A stretch of DNA of 64,000 nt from SZUA-547 sp963669315 (GTDB lineage: Bacteria; Pseudomonadota; Alphaproteobacteria; Rhodobacterales; Rhodobacteraceae): the NCBI GenBank assembly GCA_963669315.1, contig OY770021.1, forward strand, positions 2,418,001-2,482,000, read 5' to 3'. The stretch's first letter is position 1. The number at the start of each line of letters is the position of its first letter. The translations under genes and the position numbers were made by a program. Shown here in pieces: positions 7,604 to 17,000 of this stretch. The notes under the pieces are model-generated. The model did not search any database. It saw nothing but the letters and a program-made list of their open reading frames with translations, and was not told where the DNA came from.

Positions 7604-8235
7604 ATACCCTCGGCGTGATCCTCGCGGGCGGACTCGCGCGCCGCATGGGCGGGGGCGACAAGTGTTTGCAATCGCTGGGCGGGCGCACGCTGCTCTCTCA
7701 CGTCATCGATCGGCTGAAGCCTCAGGTCGACGGGCTGATCCTGAACGTTAATGGCGATCCGTCCCGCTTCGCTGAATACGGCCTGCCCATCGCCCCTGAC
7801 AGCGTTGATGGGTTCGCGGGGCCTTTGGCCGGCGTGCTGGCCGGGCTGGACGCGGGACGGGCGCAGGGCGCGAGTCATATCGTCACCGCCGCCGCCGACA
7901 CGCCGTTCTTTCCGCGCAATCTGGTGGAATGCTTGCGGGAAGCAGCCGAGGAGGCGGGCGCGCCCATTGCTTTGGCGGCGACGCCGGACCATAGCGGAAA
8001 GTTCAAAAGCGGGTTTGGTCGTCACCCGACATTCGGCATCTGGCGGGTGGCGCTGGCCGATGATTTGCGGGCGGCTCTCACGGATGGCGTGCGCAAGGTC
8101 GTCGCTTGGACCGACAAGCATGGCGCGGCGACGGCGATGTTCGGCGCGGATCCGTTCGATCCCTTCTTCAACGTTAACACGCCGGGTGATATGGCCTTGG
8201 CGGAAAAGCTGTTGAAGAAGGAACGGCCCGAGTGA
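7600..8235 (+). CDS. mobA: molybdenum cofactor guanylyltransferase MobA
   Basis: About 211 residues. It joins GMP from GTP to Mo-molybdopterin to make the guanine dinucleotide cofactor needed by DMSO-reductase-family enzymes such as formate dehydrogenase. The nucleotide-binding signature LAGGLARRMGGGDK is at the N-terminus and the metal-binding Asp in AAADTPFF lies near residue 90. GTG 7600 is preferred because GGAGG (7591-7595) precedes it and it overlaps the previous stop as GTGA; ATG 7582 is the alternative. It is coupled to mobB by another four-base overlap. Confidence 0.93.
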   Translation: MNTLGVILAGGLARRMGGGDKCLQSLGGRTLLSHVIDRLKPQVDGLILNVNGDPSRFAEYGLPIAPDSVDGFAGPLAGVLAGLDAGRAQGASHIVTAAADTPFFPRNLVECLREAAEEAGAPIALAATPDHSGKFKSGFGRHPTFGIWRVALADDLRAALTDGVRKVVAWTDKHGAATAMFGADPFDPFFNVNTPGDMALAEKLLKKERPE

Positions 8236-8741
8236 AGGTTTACGGCATCGTCGGCTGGAAGAACTCCGGCAAAACCACATTGATGAGTCAGGTGATCGGC
8301 GAAATCGCGGCGCGCGGGTTCATTGTATCGGCGGTCAAGCACACGCATCACGCTGTGGATCTGGACCGGCCCGGCAAGGACACCTATCGGCATCGGGAGG
8401 CCGGGGCTGCGCAGGTCGCACTCGCCTCCAGCGCGCGCTGGGCGGTGATGACGGAGCTGCGCGAGACGCCGGAGCCTTCGCTGGATGAGCTGATCGGAAA
8501 GCTGGACCCGGTGGACATCGTGCTGGTCGAAGGATTCAAGAAGCACGGCCATGCGAAGGTGGAGGCGCATCGCGACGCCACCGGAAAATCGCTGCTTGCG
8601 CGGGAGGATGCGACCATCACCGCGGTTGCGACGGCTGATCCGGCCAGCAAAGTTGTAGCCGGGCTTTCCATACCGCTGCTGTCGCTGAACGATCCGGCGG
8701 CGGTCGCCGACTACATTCTGCGCCAGACCGGGCTGACGTAA
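8232..8741 (+). CDS. mobB: molybdopterin-guanine dinucleotide biosynthesis protein MobB
   Basis: A 169-residue GTP-binding adaptor. The P-loop GWKNSGKTT at residues 8-16 is followed by VKHTHH and the conserved DTYRHREAGA. The later VDIVLVEGFKKH with the KVE motif is diagnostic. MobB assists MobA or delivers the finished cofactor; it is helpful rather than essential in studied bacteria. GTG 8232 overlaps the mobA stop, and its own stop shares one base with the moeA start. Confidence 0.94.
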   Translation: MKVYGIVGWKNSGKTTLMSQVIGEIAARGFIVSAVKHTHHAVDLDRPGKDTYRHREAGAAQVALASSARWAVMTELRETPEPSLDELIGKLDPVDIVLVEGFKKHGHAKVEAHRDATGKSLLAREDATITAVATADPASKVVAGLSIPLLSLNDPAAVADYILRQTGLT

Positions 8742-9985
8742 TGAGCCGTGTCGCCAATGACTGTTTCGCTCTGCCGCCCGGCGTGCACTGGACGCCAGCG
8801 GATGAGGCGCTCGCGCTGCTGAAAGAGCGTATGGAGACGGTGGTCGGGGTCGAGGACGCGCCGCTGGCTCAGGCGGATGGACGGGTTCTGGCAGAGGACA
8901 TTCTCGCAGCGCATTCTTCTCCGCCCGCGGACAATTCCGCTGTCGACGGCTACGCCTATGTTCAGGGTTCGGGCGCAGAGGGCCGGTATCGCCTGCTGGC
9001 TGGGCGGGCCGCCGCGGGCGCGCCTTATGACGGCGTCGTGACGCCGGGCGCGGCTCTGCGCATCTTCACCGGCGCCGTTCTGCCGAAGGGCGCTGATACG
9101 GTGATCATGCAGGAGGGCGTCTCGCTTGAGGAAGGCTATCTGCGTTTCGACGGGGGGCCCAAGACGGGCGCCAATGTGCGCGCCGCGGGTGAGGATGTCG
9201 CGGCGGGCGAGATCATTCTCAGCGCTGGTCAGGTCCTGCGGCCGCAGGACGTCGCGCAAGCCGCGACGATGGGCGTCGACCGGCTGAAACTGCGCCGACG
9301 GCTGCGGGTCGCCGTGCTCTCTACAGGGGACGAACTCGCGCAACCCGGTGATGCGCCGGGAGAGGGCGGAATATTCGACGCGAACCGGCCGATGCTGGCG
9401 GCTTTGGCGGCTCGCATGGGGTCCGACGTCGTCGATCTGGGCGTCGCTTCGGATGATCCAGTAGTCGTTCGCGATGCGCTGGGCCGGGGGGCGGACCGGG
9501 CGGACGCGATCATCGCCTCGGGCGGCGCGTCCGGCGGGGATGAGGACCATGTCTCAGCCGTACTGGGCGATGCGGGCGCCCGCACTCTGTGGCGGATCGC
9601 GATCAAGCCGGGGCGCCCTTTGGCCCTGGGCGTCTGGGATGGCGCGCCGGTTTTCGGCCTGCCCGGCAACCCCGTCGCAGCCTTCGTCTGTTTCCTGATC
9701 TTCGCGCGGCCCGCGCTGATGGTCATGGCGGGCGCCGACTGGCCTGAGCCGCGACGCCTGAAGCTGCCCGCTGGGTTCGAAAAGCGCAAGAAGGGCGGAC
9801 GGCGGGAATTTCTTCGCGGCCGTATTGGCGCCGACGGGCGGGTGGAGGCGTTCCGGTCCGAAGGCTCGGGCCTGATCAGCGGCCTGCGCTGGGCGGAGGG
9901 GTTGATCGATTTGCCCGAGGCGGCGGCCGAGATCAGACACGGCGATCCGGTCGCCTTTCTGCCGTTCTCAGAGCTGGGACTGTGA
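8741..9985 (+). CDS. moeA: molybdopterin molybdenumtransferase MoeA
   Basis: A 414-residue enzyme that inserts molybdate into adenylylated molybdopterin. Visible marks are PPADNSAVDGYA (substrate loop near residue 65), GAVLPKGADTVIMQE, the central MogA-like domain with LSTGDEL and GGASGGDEDH, and LPGNPVAAFV. The C-terminal beta barrel is present, so the protein is full length. It follows mobB with a one-base overlap and precedes an MFS gene with a four-base overlap. Confidence 0.96.
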   Translation: MSRVANDCFALPPGVHWTPADEALALLKERMETVVGVEDAPLAQADGRVLAEDILAAHSSPPADNSAVDGYAYVQGSGAEGRYRLLAGRAAAGAPYDGVVTPGAALRIFTGAVLPKGADTVIMQEGVSLEEGYLRFDGGPKTGANVRAAGEDVAAGEIILSAGQVLRPQDVAQAATMGVDRLKLRRRLRVAVLSTGDELAQPGDAPGEGGIFDANRPMLAALAARMGSDVVDLGVASDDPVVVRDALGRGADRADAIIASGGASGGDEDHVSAVLGDAGARTLWRIAIKPGRPLALGVWDGAPVFGLPGNPVAAFVCFLIFARPALMVMAGADWPEPRRLKLPAGFEKRKKGGRREFLRGRIGADGRVEAFRSEGSGLISGLRWAEGLIDLPEAAAEIRHGDPVAFLPFSELGL

Positions 9986-11187
9986 CCGCCGATCGGGGCG
10001 CGGGCGCCGCGATCCCGCCCCAGGCGCTGTTAACCGGAGCCTATTACGGCGCGTTCTTTCTGGCGCTTGGCGCGCATCTGCCATTCTGGCCGCTCTGGTT
10101 CGAAGAGTGGGGCTTGTCAGCGACGGAAATCGGCGAATATGCCGGTATCGCGATTCTGGCGCGGGTTGCTGGCGGCGTTCTGACGCCTTTGATCGCCGAC
10201 CGGCTGGGCCTGGGCCGCGTAGTTCTGGGCGCGGCCTGTCTGGCGGCGGGCCTGCTGACAGCGTCGCATGTTCTGATCGAATCCCGCCCGGTCCTGTTGC
10301 TGGCCACGCTGGCGGTCGCCGCGCTGCTCTCCGGCGCGATGCCGATCAGCGACGCGCTGGCGGTCAGCGCAACCCGGCGCTTCGGTTTCGACTATGCGCG
10401 GGCGCGGTCGGCGGGATCGGTCGCCTTTATTCTCGCCAATCTGATCGTCGGTTGGCTGACCGCGCGTTTGGGCGTCGAGGTGGTGCTGTGGTGGGTCGCG
10501 TTCTGGCTGGCCGCGACCGGAGTTCTGGGCTGGCTCCACCCTGGCGGCGGTCGGCCGAGGGCTGAGCGCACGCGCGCTTCGCTACCCGAGGCGGCGGCGC
10601 TTTTCCGTTCTCCCATCTTTCTGGCGGTGGCCGCGGGGGCGGCGTTCGCGCAAGGTTCGCACGGAGTGTATTACGCCTATGGCTCGATCCATTGGCGAGC
10701 ACAGGGCTTTTCCGAGGATCTGATCGGAGCGCTTTGGGCGTTCGGCGTGATCGTCGAGGTCGGGCTGATGGTGCTGCTCGGCGGATGGCTGGTGAAGAGG
10801 TTGGGGCCGATCGGCGCGGTCGCGCTGGGGTGCGCGGCGGGGCTGGTGCGCTGGCCGCTGATGGCGCTCGACCCGCAGCTCGTGCTGTTGTTTCCGCTCC
10901 AGGCGCTGCACGCCTTCACTTTCGCCGCCGCGTATCTGGGAATGGTGGGTTTTGTCTCGGTGGCCACGCCGGATCGATTGGGCGCCACGGCGCAGGGTCT
11001 GATCGGCGCCGGCGCGGGCGGGGTCGTCATGGCCGCGATCACCTTCGCGGCGGCCGAAGTCTTCGAGTTCTGGGGCGGCGGGGCCTATCTGATCAGCGCG
11101 GCGTCCTCGGCGCTAGGGCTGGCGGCGGCGCTTTGGGCGAAGTCACGCTGGGACGGCGGAGCGATCAGCGCCTCCGTCAGGGATTAG
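9982..11187 (+). CDS. MFS transporter, HcaT/PPP-like
   Basis: A 401-residue, twelve-helix carrier. The motif QGSHGVYYAYGSIHW in the seventh helix region and LWAFGVIVEVGLM are hallmarks of the HcaT/3-phenylpropionate-like (MFS_1_like) group, which also includes nucleoside carriers. GTG 9982 overlaps the moeA stop, so it is probably read with the cofactor genes, although no role in molybdate or cofactor transport can be deduced. It ends against a convergent gene with a four-base overlap. Substrate unknown. Confidence 0.87.
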   Translation: MTADRGAGAAIPPQALLTGAYYGAFFLALGAHLPFWPLWFEEWGLSATEIGEYAGIAILARVAGGVLTPLIADRLGLGRVVLGAACLAAGLLTASHVLIESRPVLLLATLAVAALLSGAMPISDALAVSATRRFGFDYARARSAGSVAFILANLIVGWLTARLGVEVVLWWVAFWLAATGVLGWLHPGGGRPRAERTRASLPEAAALFRSPIFLAVAAGAAFAQGSHGVYYAYGSIHWRAQGFSEDLIGALWAFGVIVEVGLMVLLGGWLVKRLGPIGAVALGCAAGLVRWPLMALDPQLVLLFPLQALHAFTFAAAYLGMVGFVSVATPDRLGATAQGLIGAGAGGVVMAAITFAAAEVFEFWGGGAYLISAASSALGLAAALWAKSRWDGGAISASVRD

Positions 11188-12332
11188 CGGTCGAACCGGT
11201 CCAAAGCGCGGGCCAGCAGGGCGTAAGCCTTGCCGGTGCGCGTTCTCGCCATGCGGGGTGCGTGGGCGTCGTCGCCGGTTTCGGTGCGGGCGCGCTTCGC
11301 AATGGCGTCGTAGCGCAGCAGGAAATGTAGCGCCGCGTCGCGGAACACGCCGTCGCGTTTTAGGCGCGCGCGCGCGCCATCAAGCGCCTTTTCGTCCGTG
11401 ACGGAGCCGATTGCGCTCGCCTCCTCGCCCCGCGCGCCGTCGAGGTAGTTCGCCCAGTCCTCTTCGGTGGTGGCTGCGGCTTTCAACTCGTCCATATAGA
11501 TCGCCTGACCGGCCAGCACTGACAGCACATCCTCGGCCGATTGCATCAGGCGGGCGGCCATGGGATCGGGCAGAACCTTGTAGAGCGCTTCGATGGTGGT
11601 CCGGTCGTTCTCGGAATCCGGGAACTCCATGGCGGTGGTTAGCGCGTTCCAATCCAGCGCCGGGCGGGCGTCGACGGGGGGCGGGTCAAGGGGAAGGGGC
11701 GGTTCGTCCGCATCTATCGAAGTAGGCTCCGTCGGTGTCGGGTTCACCGATTTGGCGGCCGGCTCCGGCACGGACTCTGGCTTCGACGCCGGCCTGCTTG
11801 GCTCGACGGCGGCGCTTGACCGCGGGGTATCGGGCCGTGCGCGTCCCAGATCGCCCGAGCGGGCCCGCGCCGCAGCTTCGCGCAGCACCTCGGCCAGCGC
11901 GGCGCGTTCGGCCTGCATTTCATTGAGTAGCATTCGGGCATCCTGTTCAACCCCGCGGCCGGAACGCGGGCCGCCCGCCTGCTTCAGAATCGCGAACTCC
12001 GCCCTGGCAGCCTGCGCCTCTTCGGAAAGCCGCGCGATAGCGGCTGCGGCGGAGAGGCCGAACAAGGCCAGCGAGACCGGCGCGAGGATCGCAACGAACA
12101 ACATTGCTATGTCGAGGATCGTGATTGGGCGGCCGGTCTCCTCCGGCCCCAGCCCAAGCAGTAAGCCCGCCGCGTAGGCGAGGGCCACCAGCAGCCAGAT
12201 CGCAGAGAGAACCAGCGCGATATTGCGGATCCGGGACGCGCCGCCGGTCAAGGAGGATGCGCCAATCAGATCCAAAAGTCGCGTTCGGGAAGTCGCGCCC
12301 TGGCCGCCGCCTCGTTCTGAGATATCAGCCAT
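11184..12332 (-). CDS. unknown membrane protein with coiled coil and acidic/proline linker
   Basis: A 382-residue protein I do not recognise by name. Two membrane helices (about 37-57 and 72-95) are followed by a coiled coil (about 98-165, rich in Ala, Glu, Arg), then a Pro/Glu/Ser linker (about 175-222) and a helical C-terminal domain (about 225-382). The layout resembles inner-membrane proteins with cytoplasmic scaffolding domains. It lies downstream of greA on the same strand, with a 94-base gap and no obvious terminator. The ribosome binding site is weak. Confidence 0.75.
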   Translation of the reverse strand: MADISERGGGQGATSRTRLLDLIGASSLTGGASRIRNIALVLSAIWLLVALAYAAGLLLGLGPEETGRPITILDIAMLFVAILAPVSLALFGLSAAAAIARLSEEAQAARAEFAILKQAGGPRSGRGVEQDARMLLNEMQAERAALAEVLREAAARARSGDLGRARPDTPRSSAAVEPSRPASKPESVPEPAAKSVNPTPTEPTSIDADEPPLPLDPPPVDARPALDWNALTTAMEFPDSENDRTTIEALYKVLPDPMAARLMQSAEDVLSVLAGQAIYMDELKAAATTEEDWANYLDGARGEEASAIGSVTDEKALDGARARLKRDGVFRDAALHFLLRYDAIAKRARTETGDDAHAPRMARTRTGKAYALLARALDRFDR

Positions 12333-12426
12333 GCCGCCGCTCGTCGCTCCCCTATTCCGACCCGCATGTCGGCGTGCTCGAATCGCGTCCGGCGGTCAGT
12401 GTAGACCGCATTTCACGCGGGCGCCG

Positions 12427-12900
12427 TCACAGAAAGGCGATTTTCAGAACCTCATAGCTGCGTCCGCCGCCCGGCGTCATCACATCGACGCTGTCGCCTT
12501 CCTCTTTACCGATCAAAGCGCGGGCGAGCGGCGATTTTATGTTCAGAAGGCCGGATTTGATATCGGCTTCGACTTCTCCGACGATCTGATAGGTCTTCTC
12601 TTCGTCGGTGTCCTCATCCACGACAGTGACGGTCGCCCCGAACTTGATGGCGCCGCCGCCCAGTTTCTTGGGGTCGATCACGTCAGCGCGCGACATCAGC
12701 CCCTCGATCTCTTTCAGGCGGCCTTCGATGAAGCTCTGTTTCTCGCGGGCGGCGTGATACTCGGCGTTCTCCGAAAGATCGCCATGTTCGCGCGCCTCTG
12801 CGATGGCGCGGATGACCGCCGGGCGTTCTTCGGACTTCAGCGTCTTCATTTCGACCATAAGCGCACCATAGCCGCGCGCCGTCATCGGGACTTTTTCCAT
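12427..12900 (-). CDS. greA: transcription elongation factor GreA
   Basis: A 157-residue factor that rescues backtracked RNA polymerase by stimulating transcript cleavage. The N-terminal coiled coil has the acidic tip ARE..DLSENAEYHAA near residues 38-50, and the C-terminal FKBP-like domain ends with SPLARALIGKEEGD. ATG 12900 fits MEKVPMT, the standard family start, with GGAG nine bases upstream. The 208-base region toward the divergent RidA gene holds two adjacent hairpins in the greA leader. Confidence 0.97.
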   Translation of the reverse strand: MEKVPMTARGYGALMVEMKTLKSEERPAVIRAIAEAREHGDLSENAEYHAAREKQSFIEGRLKEIEGLMSRADVIDPKKLGGGAIKFGATVTVVDEDTDEEKTYQIVGEVEADIKSGLLNIKSPLARALIGKEEGDSVDVMTPGGGRSYEVLKIAFL

Positions 12901-12957
12901 CACTCGTCACTCCGTTCCTGCGGCCGGTTCGTTTTGGGGGCGGGCCGCGCCGTCAAA

Positions 12958-13000
12958 AGGCTATCAAACAGCCTGGGCCGCCCCGTTTCCAGGGCGGCCC
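12958..13000 (-). promoter_or_regulatory. tandem hairpins in the greA leader, attenuator-like
   Basis: Read on the minus strand, GGGCCGCCC/GGGCGGCCC (12975-13000, 8-base loop) is followed directly by AGGCT/AGCCT (12958-12974, 7-base loop) and then TTTT. The second hairpin plus T-run resembles a weak intrinsic terminator lying about 55 bases before the greA ATG. Premature termination in the greA leader is known from enterobacteria; here it is inference. Confidence 0.45.
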
Positions 13001-13108
13001 GCGTCAAATGAAGTTTAGGGGCGCGCGCAGAGGGCTGCAAGGGGGGCGGCGCTTTGGATTTCCTCTGTGACACTCTAGGCTGTATTCGAACCGGAGGAGG
13101 AGGCGCGC

Positions 13109-13522
13109 ATGGAGCGAACATCGATCAACAATGTGAATTGGGGGCGGCCCTTTCCCATGGATCAGGGGCAGGTCACATCCGGAGCAACGCGGCATCTGCG
13201 GATTTCGGGCCAAACCTCTCTGATCGACGACCCGGAGGCGGAGATGGGGCTGTCCGTGTCGCACCCCGGAGACATGCGCGAGCAGGTCGGGGCCGCGTTG
13301 GCGCATATCGATCAGATTCTGGAGGGCGCCGGGATAGGGCGAGGCGACATCGTCTCGGTGCGGTTCTTCACCACCGATATCGACGCGCTTCTGGAAAACT
13401 ATGACGTCTATGCGGGCTGGATCGGGCCGAGCGGGGTCCGCCCGCCGCAGTCGATGCTGGGCGTGGCGCGTCTCGCGTTGCCGGACCTTGTGGTCGAGAT
13501 CGAGGCGGAGGCGGCGCAATGA
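13109..13522 (+). CDS. RidA/YjgF family protein
   Basis: A 137-residue protein of the Rid family, whose archetype RidA hydrolyses reactive enamines and imines released by PLP enzymes. The RISGQTSLID strand, the repeated helix-strand pattern and the late PPQSMLGVARLALPDLVVEIEA match the trimeric fold. The Arg in VRPPQS-like position that anchors substrate carboxylates is present. GGAGGAGG nine bases before ATG 13109 sets the start. Sequence suggests a subgroup other than archetypal RidA. Its stop overlaps the next start. Confidence 0.9.
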   Translation: MERTSINNVNWGRPFPMDQGQVTSGATRHLRISGQTSLIDDPEAEMGLSVSHPGDMREQVGAALAHIDQILEGAGIGRGDIVSVRFFTTDIDALLENYDVYAGWIGPSGVRPPQSMLGVARLALPDLVVEIEAEAAQ

Positions 13523-14085
13523 GGATTATGCGGATCCTTTCCCTCACGGTCGCCGGGTTGCTGACCTCCGGTTGCCTTTTGATCGAAGAGGGCGATGCAG
13601 ACGTCGCCGCATTGGACGCGTTTCAGCCGCTTCAGGCGGGGCGCGAGCACACCTATTGTTCATCGGCTCCGGGCGACGCGCCGGACTGCCAGCAGGTCGT
13701 TGTCTCAACCGCTGAATATCGCGGCGCGACCTGGACTCGGCTTCAGCCGGTGGAGTTCGACGGAGAGGGCGAAAAACCGGATCTTCTGATCCTGTATTTC
13801 AGGGACGCCAAGATTGGCCAACTCGCCTTCATTCGCATTGATGAGGAACCGATCTCATATGTGCTCGCTCGTGTCGTCGCGAAGGATGGCGCGGTTCGCA
13901 TGGTCACGCCGGATTGCAACAATCAGGCCGAGACGCCGATCTTGCAAGCGGCGCGCGCGGCAGGGGCCGAGATCGATGAGTTCGTCTGCGGGTTCAAGGA
14001 CGTGCCGACGATGCTACAGGTCGCGGCGGCGGCCGACCCGACGGGCGAGACAGGCAATTTCGGCGTTGTGACGATCGAACCCTGA
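13519..14085 (+). CDS. unknown lipoprotein
   Basis: A 188-residue exported protein. The N-terminus has a charged start, a hydrophobic core and the lipobox LTSGC, with Cys19 as the predicted lipidated residue. The mature part is mostly beta with four further cysteines (around residues 47, 56, 134 and 153), which may form disulfides. I do not recognise the family. It overlaps the RidA gene by four bases and stops 13 bases short of the convergent carB stop. Confidence 0.75.
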   Translation: MRIMRILSLTVAGLLTSGCLLIEEGDADVAALDAFQPLQAGREHTYCSSAPGDAPDCQQVVVSTAEYRGATWTRLQPVEFDGEGEKPDLLILYFRDAKIGQLAFIRIDEEPISYVLARVVAKDGAVRMVTPDCNNQAETPILQAARAAGAEIDEFVCGFKDVPTMLQVAAAADPTGETGNFGVVTIEP

Positions 14086-14098
14086 AGGCTCAGCCTCC

Positions 14099-17000
14099 TC
14101 ACCCCTCGTTGGCGTAATCCTGCAGCGGGGCGACGTCCAGAGCGCCCTCGGCACCGTTTCGGATTGCGCGGGCCGCAGCGGCCGAGCCCGCCGCCGTCGT
14201 GTAATAGGGCGTTTTCATCGACAAAGCGGTCGCGCGGATATCGTAGCTGTCCTTCAGCGACTGCGCACCCTCGGTGGTGTTGAAGACCAGCGCGATATCG
14301 CCGTTCTTCATCCGGTCGATGATGTGGGGGCGACCCTCGAACACCTTGTTGACCCGCTCGACGGGAACGTCATTCTCGGTCAGGAATGCGGCCGTACCGC
14401 CCGTGGCTACCACCTGCATGCCGCTGTCGACTAACGCGCGCGCCGGGGCGAGGATCGCCTGCTTGTCTGAATCTTTAACCGATATGAAGACGAGGCCTTC
14501 GCTGGGCAGCTGTGTGCCCGCCGCGATCTGACTTTTCAGGAAGGCGCGGTCGAAATTCACGTCGAGGCCCATGACCTCGCCGGTCGAGCGCATTTCCGGC
14601 CCCAAAATGGTGTCGACGCCGGGGAAACGGGCGAAGGGCAAGACCGCCTCTTTCACCGCCACGCGTGGGATCTCCGGTGAAGGCAAGTCAAAATCGGCAA
14701 GCTTCTCTCCCGCCATGACGCGGGCTGCGATGGCGGCGATGGGGGCGGCGACGGCCTTGGCCACGAACGGCACCGTGCGCGAGGCGCGGGGATTGACCTC
14801 AATCACGTAGATCTCGTCGCCCTTGACCGCAAATTGCACGTTCATCAGGCCAACTACGTTCAGGCCGATGGCCATCGCCTCTGTTTGGCGCTTGATCTCA
14901 TCGATGATTGCGGGGGAGAGCGAGTAGGGCGGCAGGGCGCAAGCGCTGTCGCCGGAATGCACGCCTGCCTCCTCAATATGCTCCATGACGCCGGCGACAT
15001 GCACCGCCTCGCCATCGCAAAGCGCATCGACATCCACCTCGATCGCGCCTGAGAGATAGCTGTCGATCAGCACCGGGCTGTCGCCCGAGACCACGACCGC
15101 CTCGCGGATATAGCGGTCCAGCCCGGCGTCGTCGCGAACGATCTCCATCGCCCGGCCGCCGAGAACGTAAGAGGGCCGGATCACGACCGGAAAGCCGATT
15201 TCGCGCGCCACGGCAAAGGCTTCGTCCCGCGTGCGGGCGATGCCGTTGCGGGGCTGGGTGAGCTTCAACTCCTCCAGCAGCTTCTGGAACCGTTCACGGT
15301 CCTCGGCCAGATCAATCGCATCCGGCGAGGTGCCGAGGATCGGGATATCCGCCGCCTCAAGCGCGCGGGCCAGCTTCAGCGGCGTCTGGCCGCCGAACTG
15401 GACGATGACGCCGAGGAGGTTGCCGGCCTGCTGTTCAACTCGCAGGATCTCCAGCACCGTCTCAATGGTCAACGGCTCGAAATACAGGCGGTCCGATGTG
15501 TCGTAGTCCGTCGAAACCGTCTCCGGATTGCAATTGATCATCACGGTCTCGAACCCGGCCTCGGTCAGCGCATAGCAGGCGTGACAGCAGCAATAGTCGA
15601 ACTCGATTCCCTGGCCGATCCGGTTCGGCCCGCCGCCCAGGATTACAACCTTGTTGCGGTCCGACGGGCGCGCTTCGCACTCGACCCCGCCCATCGCGTC
15701 GGCCTCATAGGTCGAATACATGTAAGGCGTTTGGGCTTCAAACTCGGCGGCGCAGGTGTCGATCCGCTTGAAGACGGCGTTGACGCCCAGCGTGTTCCGT
15801 TTCGCGCGCACCGCGTCCTCTGGCAGGTTGCAAAGCTTGGCGAGCCGGGCGTCGGAGAAGCCCAGCATCTTGATCCGCCGCAGACCGGGCTCATCATCGG
15901 GCAGGCCGCTCTCGATCAGCCGCGCCTCCTCGGAGACGATTTCATCGATCCGCTCAAGGAACCACATGTCGAAACTGGTGGCGGCGGCGATCTCCTCCAG
16001 AGTCAGGCCTTCACGTATGGCCTGGGCGATCACCCGCATCCGGTCCGGCGTCTGGCGGGATAGGGCGGCGCGCACGGCGAGGCGACGCTCGTCGGGCCTC
16101 TGGTCGTCCTCAGCCCCTTCGATCTCGATCTCGTCGAAGCCGGTCAGCCCCGTTTCCATCGAGGAGAGCGCCTTTTGCACGCTTTCATGGAAAGAGCGGC
16201 CGATGGCCATCGCCTCGCCCACCGACTTCATCGCGGTGGTCAGCTCGGGCAGGGCGCCGGGGAACTTCTCAAACGCGAAGCGCGGGATTTTAGTGACGAC
16301 ATAGTCGATGGTCGGCTCAAAGCTCGCCGGGGTGACCTTGGTGATGTCGTTGTCCAGCTCATCCAGTGTATAGCCCACCGCCAGCTTGGCGGCGATCTTG
16401 GCGATGGGAAAGCCGGTCGCCTTCGAGGCCAGAGCAGAGGAGCGGGAGACGCGCGGGTTCATCTCAATCACCACGACCCGGCCGTCCTCGGGATTCTGGG
16501 CGAACTGGACGTTGGAGCCGCCGGTCTCCACGCCGATCTCGCGCAGCACCGCAATGCTGGCGTTGCGCAGCATCTGGTACTCTTTGTCCGTCAGGGTCAG
16601 CGCCGGGGCGACGGTGATGGAATCGCCGGTATGCACGCCCATCGGGTCCACATTCTCGATGGAGCAGACGATGATACAGTTATCCGCCTTGTCGCGGACG
16701 ACCTCCATCTCGAACTCTTTCCAGCCGAGCAGGCTTTCATCGATCAGAATCTGAGAGACGGGGGACGCGTCGAGGCCGGTTTTGCAGATGCGCTCGTAAT
16801 CCTCGCGGTTATAGGCGACGCCGCCGCCGGTGCCGCCGAGCGTGAAGGCGGGGCGGATGATGGCGGGCAGGCCGACATCCTCGATCGCCGCCATCGCATC
16901 CTCAATCGACTCGGCGATCGTGGCGCGCGGGTTCTCCAACCCGATCCGGTCCATGGCTTTGCGGAACAGGGCGCGGTCCTCGGCCATCTCGATCGCCTCG

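Noticed and set aside
12392..12413. Terminator between greA and the unknown membrane protein
   Set aside because: GCGGTC/GACCGC is a clean stem, but the short T-run lies on the plus strand, where there is no gene to terminate; on the minus strand no T-run follows.
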